From Elysia crispata (lineage: Eukaryota; Mollusca; Gastropoda; Plakobranchidae), in NCBI GenBank assembly GCA_033675545.1, contig JAWDGP010005301.1:1617501-1681500 (forward strand): a stretch of DNA of 64,000 bases. Direction: 5' to 3'. Shown in pieces: positions 35,830-49,933 of this stretch. Positions within the stretch are counted from its first letter, which is position 1. Every line of letters begins with the position of its first letter. The notes beneath the pieces were generated by a model. That model ran no database searches, was not told where the DNA came from, and saw nothing but the letters and a program-made list of their open reading frames with translations. Position numbers and translations under genes: made by a program.

Positions 35830-38800
35830 TTCTAAAGGATGTCAAGAAACAGGATTCAGTTTACTTAGCCATAAATTTGCTTTTGGTTTCACCTGAATGT
35901 TCACAAGCAAAAAACATAAAGTCGTAGAATTTCTTGAAGCTTTAATTTTTAATAACTCAGTAACTAATTGTTTCACATGTAAATATTTAAGATTTCTGCT
36001 TCACTTTGCATTGAAATTGACAGAAAATATTAAATGACAGAAAAAATTTTAAAAAATACCATGAAATGAAAAAGAAATCTCTAGCTTAACTTAACACCTA
36101 ATTAGTTCATGCTTAATTAAATTTGCATGTTCTTATACATTATTAATGTTAAAGAATAAAACAGTGTTTTCATGTCAGGATTTTCAGATTGAAGCTTTAT
36201 TCACAGTTTCGATGTATGAGCTCATTAAGTTTTTCTTTAATACGTCTTGACATGATCTAGTCAAAGCATTTGTGAAATTCATTTAATTAAATGATTGTAA
36301 AGAACTTGATTTTCTCAAGCAATAAGTAGTTTATCCAGAATCATTACAAAGAAAACTGAATTAAACATCAATTTTGGTATTTGCATATTAAATCACAATG
36401 CTTTTAAAAATGTGAATTATAAAGCTTGGAGTGTCATCTTCTTTTATTCTACTTATTTTCAAACAGTGAAAATCATATCAGATCGAAATTGTTTATCTTT
36501 TTTAAGTAAAGCATTTTATTTTACAATTTGAAGGTCATGATAATAAGATATGAAATTGTGAATCATTATTTGAACCATAAATGGCTTTAGCATCTTCTTA
36601 TTACGAACATATCCAACTGAAATGTCTTTGTATTGTAATTTTTTTTTTTTTGATTACCATAAGAGTGATGGAGTGCTTCCCATTTCGGCGTGTTAAATTT
36701 TGTTTTTCATAAATTTTATTGATGCAGTGACAGTTAAATCCCTAAGGTCAATCAATCAATCAATTGAAAGGTAACAACTAAAACAAACTTGTAGGCTAAA
36801 AGTTTTAATGTAAGTTTCATCATAAAAGCTGTGCATAATGTACAATGTTTAAACATAACTTTCATATTCATTTCTAGTTTCCAAACCATCAATGTGTCAA
36901 TTAGTAGACAAGTTTCTTCAAGTGAAGTAAAATCTGTAAAGGTGTCATTTTCTTGACATGAAATTCTAAGTGTATCCAAGTGGAACGGAAAATATTTAAG
37001 GGTCAACTCTCAAGCCTGGGCCATGAAAAGAGGGTTGACTTTTTTTAGGCAGTCGCAAGTGATGATCAGATAGTAAGACCCAATGATTCAAGAGAAAAAA
37101 GAAACGTATGATGAAAATTGCAAATATATCTTTTCTCACAAATTAAAAACCCAGAATCTACAAGATTAGGAGACACTATTTTTATAAACTTTAATTATAC
37201 TGGTAATGCAGAGAGATTTTCCAGAAATGCCCTCTCACCATATATGACTTCATGAATCTGTCAGTTTTGATTAGCCATGCCTGTTTGTTCTAAAGTAAGA
37301 AAGCAATGCATTTCATAATGGTCAAATATATTATGCGTCTGCCTTAGACAACCACAAATCAAATGTTGTCATAGATTCCTGTCATATTTCTGCATAAAAA
37401 GGCTTTAAGAAGTTTTATAAATAGTTTTTGTTGGATAAATTGTGTACCAAACTTCTTCACACTTTGATTCTTCAAGAACTGAAATAGTGAAGCAACATAG
37501 AATTGTTTTTCCAATCTTTTAAATTTTTAATCACAACTTGTGATTGGTAAGAAACTGTAATATATAAATACCCTTGTATATTCCGGATTCCACTATCTCA
37601 CCACTAAATTGATTGGAGGACAAACCACATCATATAAAATACTTGTTTTAGGGTAGACCTAATTACTGCCTTTTTAAATTATTTTCTTCCATGCCACTCA
37701 TGTTAATAAAAAAATAACTATTTGTTATTTGCAGTGGGTTGAAGTTTAGTTTTAATTTATGTACATTATTTTGCTAAGGTGTTTTGATACTAACCAAATG
37801 TGACTAAAAATTATTCATGATTAAGGAACAATTATGCAAGTTAATCAAGCTTTGCCAATCTTAATGCATGAATTCATATTTTATTTCAATTGAATCGATG
37901 AGTACAAGTTGAACTGTTTTGTGATTCCCAAATTTTTTTTCCCTTTTAAATTCATCTAAAGTCTTTGAATCAAAATTTCATTTTGCTGGCAAGATTTATA
38001 TGAAAACATTGCTCTTATTAAGCATGAATGTGAGGAGGATGAAAGCTATTAATCCTACTCATACTTACTTTGCACCATAAATATCAAAAAGGTATAAAAA
38101 CATAATTTATATAATCTGAAGATCTACTAAAAGGTTGCGCCTAAAGAGAGTAAGGAGGATTCTAATTTTTATGTATCATCATCGAATTTTATTGATATGC
38201 GGCTAAAAGCTACTCATTCAGTTAATGCTTAAACCATAAGCATAGCCAATGTGCTGTAGTGTAACAGTATTTTTTCACTGCCTCAATAAGATATGCAATT
38301 GAAGGGTACAATTAGCTAAAAAAATAAAGATGAAGAATTATCATATATGTATATTTATATTAAATAACAAAATTAATGACTTTGAAGCTATTCAAATGTT
38401 CTTGAGTGCTTTTGCTGCCTCCAAATACTGCCATAGATGCAGATGAATTATACACTGCATAGGCTTGTCAAATTGGAATTCAAACTGACATCAGCATGCT
38501 GTATGTATCAGTTAGTAAGGAATTTGACAAAAATTTTCAGATGCTACTGCAAAGCCAGATACTTGAGCAAAGCAGAGAGATAAAAGCTTGAAATTTTCAT
38601 GCTTCTCGAGAAATTTAAACAGGCAATAAAAATAAATATACGTATATTTTTAAACTTTTTTTTTATTATTATTTTGTGTGTGTGGGAATAAAATTGAGCA
38701 TGAGAAATGTAAATTTGGATTTAGCAAGTCAAAATTAGTAATAAATTCATAGAGGAATGTGGATTGCTGATTTATACAGGATTTGCGGTGGGGAAAAAAG

Positions 38801-41800
38801 AAAAAAAACCAAGAAAAACCATAAAAGGTTTTTATGAGTCCACAGGTTGAAATCAATGGTCATTTTAAATGCAGGTCAATTTGGATTGGAGCATATTCAT
38901 GGGCAAAAATTTTCCTTTGTAACCAGATCAAAGCTATGAAGAGAAAACGGGAACACTTCTCACTCATGCGCTTGGAGCAAGCCCTTTGTGATTTGTAATA
39001 CAAAAATATTGGGTCATCTGTGTGAAACATGTCCTTGCTTTGGTGCCCAGGTCTTCTTTAATGTTAAAACCTGGTGGATGTTCTAGATTTGAAGACGATC
39101 ATAATTGTTTTTTCGCTAATATGAATTCAGATGACACCTGTGCTCATCATAACACACGATAATCAAAATGGAGCTCCATGATACAGAAATACCTATTTTC
39201 ACATACATCGAAAATTTTCAAGATGCAAAAGATCTATGGCCATTGCTTTGAAAAGGCTTTACGATTAAAGAGACGTAAGTGATTTGACAAATCTTTTTGG
39301 TTTGCAGAGTTCATTATTTGCAAGAACCAGTGTTTTGTTTCTCAAGCGTTCATTAATTTATTTTTTACCACAGCAGGATTAGACTTTCTGTCCTAGAGAG
39401 ACATATATTTTCTGCATATAATTTTTGGATTGTTAAGGTTCCATAATCATGATTTTTAAACTACTGATTTTTACAAAAATTGAGGCCTATGCAAAAACTA
39501 TGCATTAATGCTTACAAACATTTAATGGTTTATACATTATTACAGAGAAAAAAAGATTGGTAAGCCCCCATATAGATTTTAATGACAAGGAAAAAATTAG
39601 ATTATTTCAGATTATTATTATCATCACTTTTATGAATCAATGAATAGTCAGAATTAACAGTAATACATTTTTTGATTGTGGAATTCATTTTTGTGAAAAT
39701 TTGGAAAAGGTTTCATGGAGCCATTCTCTCCCCCCCCCCTCCCCTCCCCCCCCAAATGTTTGTAATCATTGCCAGTAGTACTTGTATTTATTTCTTTGCA
39801 TGCACTGTACCAGAATTTGAAGTTAATAGATGCAAAAAATATTACGATTGTCGTAGATACATGTCTGTGCATTTTTATATGCAATCTTTTTTTCATCTGG
39901 TTTGAACATCGATTACATTTATCTTGTATGCTTATTCTTGTCATCAAGTGCCACATATATTTTCAGCTGTCATGTTGTTTTTTTCCCAAACAAAGTATTT
40001 AAATTTGTTAGCTCTGCGATTATTAGTTTTGAAATATTCTTAGGCTTTATTTTTTTGCATTGAGCAGAGATGTGATAACAAAAAAAAAAATAAAGTGTGT
40101 TGTGTTTATTTAAAATAAGAAAAGGCAAGCAGCTTTTAAACAAACTGAAAATCTGAAGTCAAGCCAATTTTTCATTCTAATAAATGTTTTATTTGAAGCA
40201 CCTTTACTTTCTCTGAAAATTTCGTGAAAATGTTCTCTTCTTTTTTTTTTTACTTTTCAAATCGATAAATCCACAAACATTTTATTTTGCTTTGGTATCC
40301 TTTCTGCTACTCAGATATTAAATTTTTCATTGGATGATAATCATTTTAACATGTTAAAGTGGAGTGAATACTCAATCTTTGAAATATTCAGATGTGCTAA
40401 CCCATGCCACAAAGCTGATTAAATTTTGTCTAAAAAAAAAGCAATGTAATCTCATCCACGCTTTTCTCTCAGCATGAAATGTAATTTAGCAAGTTTCTAT
40501 GCAACTGAATTTTTTTAAAGACACACATACACACACAAAAGAAAACAGAAACTGTCAGTGTATGTTTTACTTTTGTATGAACACTTCGTTTTGTTTAGTT
40601 CTTAACCTGTTGAGCTAGTGAGAGAGAGAGAAATAGAGGGAAAAAGAGGGGATTGGGTTGTGAGTTGTTGAGAAGAGAAGCATATGATGTATAGTAATAA
40701 ATTTATTTTTTCGTATATATTTTAGAATTTGTTGGAATCAATGTTTTACAATGTGCAATTCTTTTACTTTAGATATTTATACTTCAAATACAGATGAATA
40801 CCCGTACTCATATGTAAATTAAATTGTATGAAAATAAACATGTCAAAAAAAATATATGGGCATGTGGCTGGTGCAATTTTTTTTGGAAATGCCAAGTTGT
40901 AAAATTATTACAATTTTAGTTTAATTTTGAACATTCCTATGTGCATGTGACCAGTGAAAAGTAGAGAATCTCCCAACTTTTAAAACCTTAAGTGATAATT
41001 TTGCTTAGTTTTATTCTGAAAGGTATGACTTCAAACATTGTTAAAAAAATTATTCGCTGAACCAAATGACTTTTGGGTTCATATTTAATTTGACTTTTTA
41101 TCTTTATCGTAATAAATTGGAAATAAATGCTTGTTATTCTTATCGATTTTTTGCAGTTTCTGCAGTTTCAATTTAACAATATCCCATCTTATTTACAAGA
41201 TTAAACACTTCCTTTTGAAATAGATAGGACTATATTTTACATATATAATATGCATATTCCGTGAAAAGCATTTTGTTAAGGTATGCTCGAGTATACAACA
41301 TTATGCCATAGGTTTATCTAATATAGCAACTTGTTTTAATATACTTAGGGATAGAATTCTCTGTATAAAATTTGAATAGTATTTTAAGTATTGCTTGAGG
41401 TAGGTATATCTCAGAATATGGATGAGCATGTTCCATGAGTACAGATCAAACATGTATTTTTTTTTTGAAGGAGGAGGAGGCGGGGGGAGGTTGAATTTGA
41501 TGAGATTAACTTAAACAATTTTCACATACCTCTATTGATGGTTTGCGCTGAGAAATTTTAGAGTAAGACGAGTTTTACCACTATTTTGACAAATAAGGCA
41601 GATGCTATAAGTATAAATGTGATATATAAAATATTTTGCAGGTTTTCTTTACATTGTATAAAGTTTTTGAAAGTTGGAATACAACATTCAGGTCTTTCCT
41701 TTGTAATATTAGAGAAAGTAAAAGCATGGGATTAAAATTTACACAAGAGAAAACTATCCCATTAATTTAGTTAGCCATGTATGTAGAAGGGTAAAAATCT

Positions 41801-44800
41801 CTCTTTTTAAAGTAAGTTTTGAAAATGAATTTTGGTGGTATTTTTTGTTAATTATGCTCTTCGACAAGAGTCATTAAAACTGCAATAGTAGTCTTCATGT
41901 CAGTAAGTTCAATGAAGTATGAAGTAACGAAAAACAAATTTTAAAGTTATTTTGATATTTGTGCTTGGCTCACACTTTTTTTTATTGCAATTTGCATAAC
42001 TTACAGGTAATTAATATTACTATTGTAACACAAGTTTGATAAATTCTATGAAAGATTTACAACTCAACGAACTTTCTTGACTGTTTTTAAAAATGTGAAG
42101 CAAAAATCTATTTGGAATGTATCTCCTTTGTAATTGTTTAGTTTGTCAGTATGTCACTGCATTTTTACCTTAATAGATGTGAGCAAATTGAGGCTTTTCA
42201 TTACCACGCTTTTTCTCACACATTTTGTGGATTTATTATTAATGTCAACATGACTGTGCGTAAATGCACAATATTTATTTTTTTGTTTTGGATTTTTTTT
42301 TTATTCAGAGTCTTCCATTTTTCTAGTGTAAGTTACGTTTTGTTTTGAGTTGATGGTTTAAAAAGCTTGTTTTGGTTGTAATAGTGACTACATATATTTT
42401 GAATAAAATTTTTATTTTATAAAACTTGACAAGGTTTTTTTTTCTTTATTTAGTAATCTTCCTTTTTATTCAAGAAAACTTAAGAGGCACATAGTCTTTC
42501 AATTAAAAAAAAAAAAACCCACTCTTAGGGAATAATAATTTCAATTATATCATCAAATTGCTCCAGCTGGCCTCATTCTAGTACATGTACATGATTAGCT
42601 GGAGTTCATAACTAATGAATGAAAGATTAAGTCAGAAACAAATGAAAAGCTGTATTTCCATTATTACTTTTTCAAAGAATATACACTCTTAAGTCTATCT
42701 AGATCTATATCACTTTTACAAGAATTTTGGTTTCTTGTTAAAAGTCATGAAATCTGTCCAGGATAAAAGCTTTCAGAAAACATCCAGGGTATTACATCTA
42801 TTTAATATAGAATATTTTTTTTTCCATTTTAGTATTACATATACTTTTTTGTAACTTAAATTTGTGCATCTCTGAGCACAAATAGAAATCTGAGATCACT
42901 ATAACTCTTTGTGACATTAGACACTGTTTAGACATGAGAATAAAAATTTATATTCAGAATTGGTTATAAACCCATTGATTTTTACAAATAAACCTTAAAT
43001 TCTGAGGTTTAGACAGAAAATTGATTCTAACAAATCTTAAGCAAGTAGATTTGGACAAAACAATAAAAACTGAGATTAATGAGCTTCAACTTATAGTAAA
43101 ATAAAATAAATGATAAAATTTGAAGTTTCATGGGTGTGTAGTTACTAATTGAAAATTAGAGTAACTAAAATATTTAGCAACAGATAATTATCTTTAAGTT
43201 ATATAATTGATTTTACCCAAAGAAAATCTATCTTGAAAACATTGCGTGGATTTTCTCATGTTCGGAACTTAGTTTCAACTTTCCTAAAGCAAATTATCTT
43301 TAGTAACAACATTGATCAATTTTTTTTCTTCAATAGTTTGCTCTAAAGCATTGCCTATGACTTTTCAAAGACTGCCTCTTCTTGTGCTACGATGACAACC
43401 ATGAAGAGGGTTAGATTTTCGTGTATCTTTCTTTTTTCTTTTACTGAAGTTGTCCACCTTTGGGGATGAAAAATAAAATGAAACAAACAAAAAAAAAGCA
43501 AAAAATACAAAGGAAAGAATAACATAAAAAGTTTCTTACGGTACATAAGCAACTGAAAAGATATTTTTCGGGTTAATACTGTGTGCAAACCATTTTTCAC
43601 GACTGGGGGCTAATTGACTAGGACATTCCAGTCATGAAAAAACTATACGATTTTTCTTCAAAGTGAGGCATTTTAAAATACATATAGCTATGAAGAGTAA
43701 AAATTGGCTGAGGTAAAATTTCCTGATAATTGGAAAGAATAACCAACTCCTGTACATGTATTGCAGTAATGAAGCGCTATTAGCAATTTCTAAACAAATG
43801 GAAAAAGTTTAAATCAGTTCTTTAAATCAGATTCTACAGGCTTTCATTACTGCAGTTCTAAGTGAAGTGCAGTTATCAAAAGAATTGACTTATATATCAT
43901 CAAACATGGTAAAAAACAGAGTGAACTGTTCAGAAAATATAAAAAAAAACAATTTAAAAAAATCACATAGATTTAGATCTAATACACTATCATCAAACTC
44001 TACTTTAAAAAATCTTAACTGCATCTACATAACCATTAAGAGATCTTCCGAACCTTTCTTACTTTGAGTTGGACTATTTGCTACTGGGAAGTTTTCCAAA
44101 CTCATTCACAGTTGGTGTGGGGTTTTAAAACGTGAGGAAAGAGGTAAGTAATACTAATATAAAGGATGTTGCACAAGTTGCCTCATCTTACAAAGGTCTC
44201 CATTCAAAATATTCCCCGAAAGATTTATCTCATAATAGGCTAATATTTAATAACTACAAACCTAAGTTTAACAGAATTGAATACATAAGCTGATCGCCTT
44301 ATTTTAAGGCAACTTTTTAGTTTTAGTGTAAATATGCACAACTGTTTGATGGTGTATGTCAACCAGGGTTTAAATTCATCTTGATCATTGATGCATTTAC
44401 ACAGATTTTAAAAAAAAGTTTTAAACCGTACCGGTACCATAGAAAAAAGTACATGCTGAAAATATCGACCTGATATTAGTTTTACTCTTATGACATACAA
44501 TAGAAGTACATAATTATGCAAGTGGCAGATTTCGCTGAAAAAGCAAATATCCCGTTCCCCTAACTAGATTAGTGTTTTAAGACCACTGATACTTATCAGC
44601 TAATTGTGTGAAGTATAAATGATGAGTAATCTCAGTGATCACTAAAATCGGAATCAAACGTGAAGGTGCTCTTTTGATTGTTTAATTTTACTTTAAACAC
44701 GAAAAGTCAAATGGAGTGAGTACTTATTTTATTAACAAAAGAAGGCAGTACTCCTTTAGCGAAAGTTGCTGTAGGTTAACTTGATGTTGACTGCACTCGA

Positions 44801-44850
44801 TGTTGACTGACTGAATTTAATTTCGACTCTTATTTACACAAAATCTCGTC
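35830..44850. other. Nine-kilobase gene-free stretch downstream of PTAR1
   Basis: AT-rich sequence read on both strands without finding an exon with splice sites, a family motif or paired terminal repeats. Small open frames are present but have the composition of random AT-rich DNA. It contains a short C-rich tract (39729-39755), GA-rich patches (about 40619-40650 and 41470-41490) and several AATAAA hexamers. Part of it may be extended PTAR1 3' UTR. Confidence 0.5.
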
Positions 44851-44858
44851 GAATCATA

Positions 44859-45032
<174 letters not shown>

Positions 45033-45099
45033 GCAGAGACCTATAAATATATGAGACTCAGATATAGCCAGACCTAGGCTTGTAGTTGATTGTTCTTTC

Positions 45100-45805
45100 G
45101 TATTTGATTCTTTATTTAGAGTCCCTTGCACCTTTTGGTCTTTAGGTCTAGCTCCGTCAGTCTCAGCCGCTATCGTGGTTTGAAATACTTTCAAATTATG
45201 TCTTTCAGTCAAACGTGCATTATTTTAAGATCCGTTACTAGCTAATTTGCTTATGTCCTGTAAAAATATGACTTTGCAATTCAATTTCTTAGTCTATTTG
45301 AGCCAGCGTGAACGTCACTATTCCTGAAGAATTTGTTTTTGAAAGAAATGGAGGGCTAATTGCCTAAGTACCTGGTCTTGTCTCGGTAAGGCGATGAGTG
45401 CCGCATCGAGGAGCGGGTTCGATCCCTGTGCATTCCATCTGTCCTTTCATTTTCACGTCTTTCGTCTTTTTTGTTGGTCTCGAGTTAAATTTAAGTTTGT
45501 GGTAGATTTTTCTATCCTATTTAATTCTTTATTTACAGTCACTTACATCTTTTGATTTTTAAGTCTAGCTCCGTCTGTCTCAGCCTCTATCGTGGTTTGA
45601 AATCCTTTCAAATTATGTCTTTCAGTCAAACGTGCATCTTTCTAAGATCTGTTACTAGTTAATCTGTTTATGTCCTGTAAAAATATGACTTTGCGATTCA
45701 GTTTCTAAGTCTATTCGAGCCAGCGTGAGAGTCACTGTTTATGAAGCATCTTTTTATTTGTAGATGTGGAAGGCTAATTGGCTAAGTACCTGGTCTTGTC
45801 TCTAC
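45100..45805. repeat. Two tandem copies of a diverged module with tRNA-like promoter boxes (SINE-like)
   Basis: The stretch about 45100-45395 recurs at about 45520-45805 and again in copy B near 56693-56970. Each includes AGTCTAGCTCCGTC-type sequence, TCAAATTATGTCTTTCAGTC and CTAAGTACCTGGTCTTGTCTC. In the first copy this continues to GCGGGTTCGATCCCTGTGC, where GGTTCGATCCC (45416-45426) matches a polymerase III B box and the upstream GCTAATTGCCTAAGTACCTGG resembles an A box. That pattern suggests a tRNA-derived SINE. The later copies have lost the B box. Confidence 0.5.
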
Positions 45806-46876
45806 AATAGGCTCGGTTCCGTATCTATGTTTGAATGCCTTCTTCATTTCTACATTCAAATAATGTCTTTCAATCAAATGTGCATCTAAAATCCATTAGA
45901 CGCCTGTTTGGCATCTATTTTTTTAGATGTGCATAGCTCATTGGCTATGCTTTAAAATTTTAGAAATTTAATTTTCGGCGATAATCAAGGTAATGATAAT
46001 AATGTTGGTGTCCTTGACTTTCTTGTGTCCTTTGTTAAAATATGTATGTCAGGTTTATTTAACCTATGATGTATCAATGGTCACACTAAATGGGCTTAAA
46101 GTTATAAACTATATCACAACTGCTATGCCATTATAATGTTTTTCCATGATAATTCAGCATTCTACGTTGTACTGCTAGATCCAATAGTATCAGTAGGCTT
46201 CGTAGTAATAACAATAAATGATATTTGTAAAACATCATTTCCATACTTCAACTATTGCATTGGTACGCAAAAAAGTACTTTTGCTTTTACTAGTTCTTCT
46301 ATTCGACTTAAGCGATTGTTAAAGAATTATATTATATAAACGAACAATAACTTTTGCATAAATTTGTAGAATTTGGCACTTGCTAGTCGTATTTGAAAGG
46401 ATAAGAAAGGATGAAAAACCTGCAGGATGAATTACTATAAACATTAAAAAAGGCATATTATAGCATGCTTTAGGATATAAAGAGAAGGATAAGAAGAGGA
46501 AGAAGTCTACTTGCAGGTAAAGAAGGAGCAGGAGGAAACTTTTACTTTTCATGCCGAGGGGTATAAAGATTTGACCAACCTAGCAGCAAACGATTGCAAT
46601 TCGTATATTTTTTAAATTTCTTATTAAGGAACAAAACTGTTTAAGAAATGATAGGTGGCGCAGGTCAAATAGTTTGTTTGAGGATTGACAGAATCATATC
46701 TCACAATTTAAATGTTTCTACTGAAACTGAATGCACAGCTGGTCCGAATTAAATGTTTGAGGATTCACAAATTTATATTTCGTATTTTTAATGGCTGTGC
46801 AGTAACATAACGAACAGTTGTACTTTTTGCAAGACTATGATTGTTTTATTCTTGAAAGTATCGATAAAATTTTTAA

Positions 46877-49800
46877 CCCTTTATTTACCCAAACCAATTT
46901 TTTTTCAGATATTACGTCTTTCCATGCAAAAACAAACTCAAAAGGGGTTGTTTTAGAGGCCCTTAGTGCAATTTTTTTGAAAAAGTGTTTTTGCTAGTAT
47001 CCCCTGTGCATGGGACTCTCAAGTCCCGCCAGTACACCAAGAACCCCGGGACTCAAAAGTCCCGCTAACTGAAAAGTCATAATATTTTGTAAAATTTATC
47101 CTTTTAACTTATCAGGCAGCATAAAAACAAAATGTAAGTAGAATCAAGTTAAAATTTTTTATTTGTATCAAATGATCAACAAATTTGACATGATATGAAG
47201 CAAATGAGACTTAGAATTTAGGAGAGGAATTTTCTGTAGCAATAACTACAGTTGGGTATTTGTATAAAAATCTATGTAAAATAGCTTACATCAAACAAAA
47301 AAGGCTCTAATCACAAGTAAGGATTGTCTTTAGAATTAAGCATTATTTACTTCATGAAATGTAAGAAAGCATTGCTTATTTGCTTTGCAGCAAAGGTACT
47401 TTTACAAGTGTTGCATTTTGAATGTGGCCGTGACTCAATTTTGTTTTGTGAACAAACTTCACATCTGCCTCTCTTTTCATCAAAGATTGGCCAATGCACT
47501 CCTCTAGCAGTGAGTCTGATGTCTGCAGACACAGATAAGTCTGTTTTGTGTCTCTTAGGAGGGTTTGGAGGAGTATTGCACCGACTAGTTGCCAATGGTC
47601 TACCTATTTGGGGAGGGGTAGCCGCTGTCAACAAATGCTGGGCCACTAACCTTCTAAAGAGAAGCAGAGGAATTGCCTTATCTTCCAACTTATTGTGAAC
47701 CACATAAGAGTTCACCAACATCCGATCGATGGTGCCAAAGAAAAGGCGGTGCCACCATTTACGAGATTTCCGATCCATCCCGTAAAGGCTGCAAAGCATA
47801 TCTGCTTTGTCGACCCCACCCATGTTACATGTATCTGCTCTCACCCACAACTTGTAACCCCTTTTAATTGGCTTCATTGGACAATACTGCTTTATTGAAC
47901 TCCTTCCTTTGAAAAGAACCATACTCTCATTCACACTCTGAACACGCCTAACATCATATAGTTTGGCAAACTGTGAGTTAGCTTTTGCTATCAGTGGTCT
48001 AATCTTACTCAGTTTGTCATTCTTGTCAAGATTTTTATTGTCATTAACATGAACATTTGATCTGGCTAAACCTGTTCCGTGTCAGTACACTAGAAATAAA
48101 TGGCACTGATACGTCAGGGTCTTCACACCAGTAATGCGTGTAGGAAGGCAAAACATGGTAACCCATAATGATGTTAATGCCAATAAACTCTAATATATCT
48201 TGAAGGGTAACTGTGCTGACTCTGCGTTCCTGCTGAGTGATGTACAGGGTCGTCTGGAAGATCAGGTCGTCCACAATGCTGTTGTCGAAAAATGTGGTGA
48301 AATACTGACCGGGAGAATGGCAGCCAGAAAACAGCTCTTCTACTGGACCTGCAACGACAAAAAATAATAAAAAAGAAAGCATGAGGAAAGAGGCAGTTTG
48401 TATTTCTATTATGAAAATAATCATTTGATGAAGTTATTTTAAGGTTTTGATAGTCAATAAAACAAAAAGCTATTACCTCCGGTATCAACATTATTCTTTT
48501 GTAAATGCTTTTTTTTTTTAATCAGATTATTTCTCTGGGGAAAAAAAGAAAAAAACAACAGTTTGCCAATTTCATTATATAAAGGTAGAACCAGGAGTAT
48601 AGTTAAATGCTAATATTAATAGAAAAAAAGCACAATATGATAACATAATTATATAAATGGGTTGGTTTTTTTTTTTGGGTTTTTTTTTTTTACCAATCTG
48701 TATGTATATCCGACTTCTGTAGCAAAGACAAAAGTCATTCTGGTGATTCTAAAGAACAAAAAAATTAGAGGAACCCCCAGAAAATAGAGCAATGTTTGAG
48801 CAAGAAAAAAATCCTTACCTAGAGCAAATTAAACATGTAATCACCTTCATTCTTTAAAAAGTCCTGAACTCTTTTGTCAAGAGTACGCTTCTTCCACTTG
48901 TGAACCCCACTAGGTCGACAGTTTTCCTCATCATCTCCAGCTGTTCCGCAATCTTCTGCTTCAGCAGCTACAGTCAGTCGATCAATTCTGGTTTGCGATG
49001 GCAGCGGATTTGGCAGGGGTGTAAAGTCAGGGTCGTCTGGATCTGAATCAGGTTCCTCATCAGTGCAAGTACCATATTATAGTCTGTAGGGATGCTATCT
49101 AACAATACTTGGGCCTCACTGACATTGAACATTTTGACAATTCGTCTTTGGCCATTGCTTGATTCAGATGATCCACTAGACGAGCTTGACCCAGGTTGTT
49201 GTGGCAAAACATGATCTATATTTCTAAAATAACATAAGAGAACCATAATTAGACCTATTGCAAGGTGCAAAGCTACATATGTAAGGTCATCCAGCCAACG
49301 CAATTATATCAATAAAATAAATGTAGATTCCACATTACTCAGAATCCATTTGACATAATTATATAAACAATGCAGGAATATTTTGTAGACATAGGTCTAT
49401 CTATGTTAAATTCATATAATAGATACATTAAAAATCAAATTTTAAGTCACAATAATACTAAACTTATAAAAATATTGACTCTCAAACTTCAAATTCAAAA
49501 CTGGGACTTCAAAGTCCCATCTCATGTTTTGAGCTTCACAAAAGCTGACGGGACTCCTGAGTCCCAGACACAAAATCTCACCTAGTAAATAAAAATCTTG
49601 AAAAATATTCTTTAAACATTGATAACTGGATACATTTAAGTGAAATCAATGACAGAAAAAAGTTTGAAATGTAAAGAAGCAGTGTAAGGTTAAAAAAGAA
49701 GGGAACATTACCTTGCAAAATTCTTGTAGATCTAGATTTCAACATCGAAATTTGGTTTGAGCTACATGCAGTCTCATGTGAGGTGTTGAAAGCGAAAGTA

Positions 49801-49929
49801 GTTCTGGGTCAGATGGCAGTGATGGGAACTAACTCCCCATAACAACAAAATATGCTGCAAGTGTGTATTTACTGATCAGTTGTGAAAAAAATTCGATGGG
49901 ACTTAAAAGTCCCGACGGTAAACAAAGGG
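46877..49929 (-). mobile_element. piggyBac transposon inserted in duplication copy A
   Basis: The 13-bp termini CCCTTTATTTACC (46877-46889) and GGTAAACAAAGGG (49917-49929) are inverted repeats with one mismatch. Both are flanked by TTAA (46873-46876 and 49930-49933). Five subterminal 16-bp palindromes GGGACTnnnnAGTCCC lie inside the ends (47012, 47048, 49503, 49550, 49898). The transposase fragments read on the minus strand. Copy B has a single TTAA at 58039-58042 in the same sequence context, which is the unoccupied site. Confidence 0.95.
47347..49200 (-). pseudogene. Dead piggyBac transposase (PGBD-like), internally deleted
   Basis: From the 5' side on the minus strand: a Ser-rich acidic N-terminus (about 49200-48850, with DEEPDSDPDDPDFTPLPNPL and a frame change near 49060); a gap at about 48840-48355; the start of the DDE domain GPVEELFSGCHSPGQYFTTF through to QIKCSC, where a stop and small indel break the frame near 48040-48060; then NVHVNDNKNLDK onward to the C-terminus. 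The first catalytic position reads SVNESMVLFKGRSS where the family has DE, so Asp became Asn. Directly after YKLWVRAD the chain jumps to MGGVDKADML, so the stretch holding the second Asp is deleted; the third (GGVDKAD) remains. The C-terminal cysteine-rich zinc-binding region (CEVCSQNK, CNTCKSTF) is intact to TAA at 47347. It cannot be catalytically active. Confidence 0.9.
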
Positions 49930-49933
49930 TTAA

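Noticed and set aside
46136..46339. A 67-codon frame identical in both duplication copies (also 57301-57504)
   Set aside because: Its flanks are equally conserved, so identity reflects the recent duplication; composition and start context do not suggest a protein.
47324..47698. Plus-strand 124-codon frame
   Set aside because: Antisense shadow of the piggyBac transposase C-terminus.
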